A stretch of 35,060 nt of DNA from Flavobacterium sp. (GTDB lineage Bacteria; Bacteroidota; Bacteroidia; Flavobacteriales; Flavobacteriaceae), in assembly GCA_003497625.1 (NCBI GenBank), contig DNNO01000020.1, positions 135,963-171,022 of the forward strand, written 5' to 3'. The notes beneath the pieces were generated by a model. That model saw only the letters and a program-made list of their open reading frames with translations. It ran no database searches and was not told the origin of the DNA. Made by a program: the position numbers and the translations under genes. This document shows, in pieces, positions 31,911 through 35,060 of this stretch (position 1 is its first letter; each line of letters begins with the position of its first letter).

Positions 31911-32321
31911 TTATCGTAATCGATCAACAGATTTTACGAGATCTTCGTCCTTTTTTATTGCCTTGTTGGCCAAGACTAATAAAACGATAGAAATTGCAGG
32001 AAGAAACATCCCAATACCCTTCTCTGAAACCATGGTTTCTCCGGATAAGTTTAGCGAGCGATACACAAAAAATCCTAGTAAAATAAAGTTAAATATCATG
32101 TTCAATCTGTTTAACACAAATTGATGTTGTCTCTTTTTAAAATTGATAATACTAAAAACCGCTAATAAAGCCGATACTACAAAACACACAATGTATAATA
32201 ATGAAGATGTAAAAAACACCTCTTTCTTATCCGTTGTCGTCCATAAGGAAAATACAAAAGGCAAAGCACCCATAGCTATTGCGCTGATTGCCATATAAAC
32301 CGTTTGAATTCTTTGTAACAT
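31911..32321 (-). CDS. DUF4293 membrane protein
   Basis: 136 residues with four predicted membrane helices (about 7-28, 40-58, 70-85 and 101-117) and a basic C-terminal tail. The N-terminus MLQRIQTVYMAISAIAMGAL is typical of DUF4293, a Bacteroidota-specific family of unknown function that I recall being encoded next to rho. The same divergent arrangement with rho is seen here, a weak hint of a linked role. It ends at the shared terminator. Confidence 0.88.
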   Translation of the reverse strand: MLQRIQTVYMAISAIAMGALPFVFSLWTTTDKKEVFFTSSLLYIVCFVVSALLAVFSIINFKKRQHQFVLNRLNMIFNFILLGFFVYRSLNLSGETMVSEKGIGMFLPAISIVLLVLANKAIKKDEDLVKSVDRLR

Positions 32322-32341
32322 TGTTCTCTACTTTTGTAAAG

Positions 32342-32349
32342 CAAAAATA
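32342..32349 (-). promoter_or_regulatory. -7 box of the DUF4293 gene
   Basis: TATTTTTG on the minus strand, 20 bases before the ATG; exact consensus but in AT-rich DNA. Confidence 0.42.
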
Positions 32350-32412
32350 GTATTTCTTTTCAATTAAAACTATTGTTATATCCAAATTTATTCGTATTAT
32401 TGCATAGTATTA

Positions 32413-32444
32413 GTCGTAAGTACTTCATTCTACGACACCTTACG
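32413..32444 (+). promoter_or_regulatory. Possible alternative hairpins in the rho leader
   Basis: GTCGTA (32413-32418) can pair with TACGAC (32431-32436), while the overlapping CGTAAG (32415-32420) can pair with CTTACG (32439-32444). The two pairings exclude each other. They lie 66-97 bases before the rho ATG. Whether they are transcribed is unknown because no consensus promoter is visible upstream. Confidence 0.3.
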
Positions 32445-32509
32445 CCTCAAAAAAAAATCTATCTTTTTTTTGTTTTAACTCAATCAACAATTTTATTCAA
32501 CTTATATCC

Positions 32510-34297
32510 ATGTTTGATATTGAAGTATTAAAGGAGATGAAACTCTCTGATTTGCAAGAGATTGCAAAAGTGGCTAAAATCAACAAATACCGTTCACTTA
32601 AAAAAGATGATTTGGTATATCAGATTTTAGACCTACAAGCAGCTAAACCAGAAGTAATTAAATCTGAATTACCTAAAGAAGCAGCTGCAGACCAACCTAA
32701 AGAAAAAAGAGCGCGAATGCTTCCTAAAAAAGAAGTCAGTCAAGCGCCAAAAATCAAAAAAGATTTGTTTTCGAAGCCTTTGAAAGACTTACCTGAAGAA
32801 ATTATTCCGATAGTAGAAGAAAAAGTAGTAGAAGAAATCAAAGCTACTGAAATCAAAGAGGTTTCGCCAAAACCAAATGACAAGTTACCTCGTAAAGATT
32901 TTAAAAATAAAAAACCTTTACCAAACAAAGTAGTTGCAACCGATGCTTCTCCCACAGTTGAAAAGCCAATAATAGAAGCTACTGCTACTGAAACTGCACA
33001 AAACGATAAAAATTTGCCTAAAAATCCTAATTATAAGGCAAATCAAAATAATCCCAACCATCCTGATTACAAAAAAAGTAATCCTACCGAAGGAAATAAT
33101 GGAAACAACGGGAACAACGGAAATACCAACAAAAATCCTCATCAAAACAAAAAGCAAAATTTCAGAGAACCCGATTTTGAGTTCGACGGAATTATTGAAA
33201 GTGAAGGCGTTTTAGAAATGATGCCTGATGGTTACGGATTTTTACGTTCGTCAGATTACAACTACTTAGCGTCTCCAGATGATATTTATTTATCAACGTC
33301 TCAAATTCGTTTATTTGGATTAAAAACGGGTGATACTGTGAAAGGTGTAGTACGTCCTCCGAAAGAAGGTGAAAAGTATTTTCCATTAGTAAAAGTATTA
33401 AAAATCAACGGTCACGACCCACAAGTCGTTCGTGATAGAATTTCATTTGAACACTTAACTCCGGTTTTCCCAACAGAAAAATTCAACTTGGCAGAACGTA
33501 ATAGTACGGTTTCAACTCGTATTATTGATTTGTTTTCTCCAATTGGAAAAGGACAACGTGGTATGATTGTAGCGCAACCAAAAACAGGTAAAACCATGTT
33601 ATTGAAAGATGTTGCGAATGCCATTGCTGCCAATCATCCAGAAGTGTATCTAATTGTTTTACTTATAGACGAACGTCCTGAAGAGGTAACCGATATGCAA
33701 CGTAGTGTACGTGGTGAAGTTATTGCTTCAACTTTCGATAGAGAGCCACAAGAACACGTTAAGATTGCCAATATTGTATTAGAAAAAGCAAAACGTTTGG
33801 TAGAATGCGGTCACGATGTAGTGATTTTATTAGACTCAATTACACGTTTAGCAAGAGCTTATAACACAGTTCAACCAGCATCAGGAAAAGTATTGAGTGG
33901 TGGAGTAGATGCGAATGCATTACAAAAACCAAAACGTTTCTTTGGAGCGGCTCGTAATGTAGAAAATGGTGGTTCGTTAAGTATCATCGCTACTGCATTA
34001 ACAGAAACAGGTTCTAAAATGGACGAAGTTATTTTTGAGGAATTCAAAGGAACAGGTAACATGGAATTACAATTGGATAGAAGAATTTCTAACAAACGTA
34101 TTTTCCCTGCTATCGACTTGGTTTCTTCAAGTACGCGTCGTGATGACTTGTTATTAGACGAAAACACTATTCAAAGAATGTGGATTATGCGTAAATATTT
34201 AGCCGATATGAATCCTGTTGAAGCTATGGATTTCATCCACGACCGATTTAAGAAAACCCGAAACAACGAAGAATTTTTAATTTCGATGAATCAATAA
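32510..34297 (+). CDS. rho: Transcription termination factor Rho with long low-complexity insert
   Basis: Hexameric RNA helicase that ends transcription. 595 residues against about 419 in E. coli. Residues 1-40 are the Rho N-terminal SAP-like helices ([20 protein letters not shown]). About 45-218 is an added disordered region, first Lys/Glu/Pro-rich, then Asn/Gly-rich ([20 protein letters not shown]). The cold-shock RNA-binding domain follows from ~222 ([20 protein letters not shown]). The ATPase has Walker A QPKTGKT (about 356-362), [17 protein letters not shown], Walker [17 protein letters not shown] and the RNA-contacting [18 protein letters not shown] and [11 protein letters not shown] loops. 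Such inserts are usual in Bacteroidota Rho. Confidence 0.96.
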   Translation: MFDIEVLKEMKLSDLQEIAKVAKINKYRSLKKDDLVYQILDLQAAKPEVIKSELPKEAAADQPKEKRARMLPKKEVSQAPKIKKDLFSKPLKDLPEEIIPIVEEKVVEEIKATEIKEVSPKPNDKLPRKDFKNKKPLPNKVVATDASPTVEKPIIEATATETAQNDKNLPKNPNYKANQNNPNHPDYKKSNPTEGNNGNNGNNGNTNKNPHQNKKQNFREPDFEFDGIIESEGVLEMMPDGYGFLRSSDYNYLASPDDIYLSTSQIRLFGLKTGDTVKGVVRPPKEGEKYFPLVKVLKINGHDPQVVRDRISFEHLTPVFPTEKFNLAERNSTVSTRIIDLFSPIGKGQRGMIVAQPKTGKTMLLKDVANAIAANHPEVYLIVLLIDERPEEVTDMQRSVRGEVIASTFDREPQEHVKIANIVLEKAKRLVECGHDVVILLDSITRLARAYNTVQPASGKVLSGGVDANALQKPKRFFGAARNVENGGSLSIIATALTETGSKMDEVIFEEFKGTGNMELQLDRRISNKRIFPAIDLVSSSTRRDDLLLDENTIQRMWIMRKYLADMNPVEAMDFIHDRFKKTRNNEEFLISMNQ

Positions 34298-34301
34298 GAA
34301 T

Positions 34302-34331
34302 AAAAACTCCGATGAAAATCGGAGTTTTTTT
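34302..34331 (+). terminator. Terminator of rho
   Basis: A 12-bp stem AAAAACTCCGAT / ATCGGAGTTTTT closed by a GAAA tetraloop (34314-34317), with the T-tract to 34331, five bases after the stop codon. Confidence 0.9.
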
Positions 34332-34478
34332 ATGCTTCTATTTTTAGATATGTTTTTAAATGTTTTTGCTTGAAATTCAGTTTGTTATCATGTAATCATG
34401 TAAATCAAATATTTATATGTGTAACATAAATGGATAGTGTAGGAACTAAATTTACATCTAACAATAAAACATATCAAA

Positions 34479-34901
34479 ATGAAAAATCGAATTAAATTAT
34501 TCGCCTTATTATTAAGTTTAGGATTAGTATCAACATCTTGTAATAATGACGATAATGAAGGCGAAACACTTGCACCTTTGGCAGGAAAATGGAATGTAAG
34601 TCAAGTGGGTACTACGGTTAATGGGCAAGAATTTTTGGTAGATGCGCCTCAAAATGAAAGCGGTTGTAATAAAGATTATTTAGATCTTAATGCCGATAAT
34701 ACATTAGAGGAAGGCGATTATGATTCAACACTTGCTCCATGTGCTATATATACAAAAGCAGGAATTTACTCAAGATCACATAACAATTTAACCGCAGTTG
34801 TTGACGGAGTAAGTACAACTAAGGATATTGTTAACTTGACACTTACAGAATTAAAGTTAAGTGATGCTAATGGTGCAATAATTGTGTACGTTAAAGACTA
34901 A
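34479..34901 (+). CDS. Small lipoprotein, lipocalin-like, probably surface-exposed
   Basis: 140 residues. The type II signal peptide ends STS-C (Cys21) and the mature protein starts CNNDDNEGE, acidic like the surface export signal. The body begins LAGKWNVSQVG, the GxW motif typical of lipocalin-like Bacteroidota lipoproteins, with a Cys pair (SGCNKDYLDLN and APCAIYT) that could form a disulfide. Ligand unknown. The 181 bases before it contain only the rho terminator and AT-rich DNA; TAAATTTA near 34447 is one mismatch from a -7 box. Confidence 0.85.
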   Translation: MKNRIKLFALLLSLGLVSTSCNNDDNEGETLAPLAGKWNVSQVGTTVNGQEFLVDAPQNESGCNKDYLDLNADNTLEEGDYDSTLAPCAIYTKAGIYSRSHNNLTAVVDGVSTTKDIVNLTLTELKLSDANGAIIVYVKD

Positions 34902-34922
34902 TTAAATTAAAGATTAAATTTG

Positions 34923-34955
34923 AAACGGAAATGACTTAGTTGTTTCCGTTTTTTT
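34923..34955. terminator. Terminator between the lipoprotein gene and the last minus-strand gene
   Basis: A 9-bp stem AAACGGAAA / TTTCCGTTT (34923-34931 and 34943-34951) with an 11-base loop and a T-tract to 34955. The T-tract reaches the stop codon of the convergent gene. Confidence 0.8.
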
Positions 34956-35060
34956 ATTGCAATCTCTCTAAAATTCCTTTTCGTTTTACGATGTTTTTAT
35001 AATCCCACTGAATTTCTTTAGCTTTTTTAAGCCAATTTTTTAAATCGGTAGTATTTATTT
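34954..35060 (-). CDS. C-terminal end of an unidentified protein (5' part outside window)
   Basis: On the minus strand the frame is open from the window edge to a TAA at 34954-34956, giving 34 residues ending NIVKRKGILERLQ. The piece is charged and helical (TDLKNWLKKAKEIQWDYKN). It is too short to name. It converges with the lipoprotein gene on a shared hairpin, which supports it being a real gene end. Confidence 0.6.
   Translation of the reverse strand, partial: INTTDLKNWLKKAKEIQWDYKNIVKRKGILERLQ

Overview
The window looks like chromosomal DNA of a flavobacterium (Bacteroidota, Flavobacteriaceae, Flavobacterium-like). It is strongly AT-rich. Many genes are preceded by the Bacteroidota -7 box TAnnTTTG rather than sigma-70 boxes. 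It carries a PorQ gene of the type IX secretion system, a Rho with a long low-complexity insert, DUF4293 beside rho, and lipoproteins whose mature N-termini are acidic just after the cysteine. Species cannot be fixed from sequence alone. I see no rRNA, tRNA, CRISPR array, complete insertion sequence or prophage.

Layout. 1-300 is the 3' end of a secreted-type protein with a Lys/His/Gly tail. 337-8060 holds glmM (minus strand), then acpH, a CLC chloride transporter/channel with CBS domains, uvrA and a LOG-family hydrolase. 8095-12029 holds an alpha/beta hydrolase (minus), an M48 lipoprotein peptidase, a UMF1-family MFS transporter and a putative surface lipoprotein. 12228-17120 is lon, porQ, a small exported protein and cmk. 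17121-17804 has no intact gene of normal size: it holds a REP-like fragment and two adjacent small membrane-protein genes, one broken by a frameshift at a T8 tract and one by an in-frame TGA. 17805-20327 (minus) is an MlaE-MlaF-MlaD lipid-transport operon. 20454-21936 (minus) is a short AraC regulator and an HMA-MauE/DoxX fusion. 22018-25793 (minus) is a two-gene unit: a lipoprotein with three Ig-like domains and a DUF3494 ice-binding domain, followed by an OmpA-type outer-membrane protein. 25962-26996 (minus) holds two unrecognised ORFs, each followed by a copy of a short REP-like sequence. 27208-31225 (minus) is truA, an ABC exporter and lpdA. 31323-34901 is a YfcE-type phosphoesterase, DUF4293, rho and a small lipoprotein. 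The last 107 bases are the C-terminus of a minus-strand gene.

How the genes relate. Most are housekeeping: cell-wall precursor synthesis (glmM), DNA repair (uvrA), proteolysis (lon), nucleotide metabolism (cmk), tRNA modification (truA), transcription termination (rho) and lipoamide oxidation (lpdA). The envelope theme is strong: Mla-type lipid traffic, PorQ, OmpA, M48 peptidase and four lipoproteins. The ice-binding/OmpA pair is the clearest adaptive trait and suggests a cold or ice-associated habitat. The least explained places are the interrupted small membrane-gene pair (17198-17786) and the orphan ORFs with REP-like tails (25934-26996). Terminators are mostly strong hairpins, many with a related AATCCGA-type stem.
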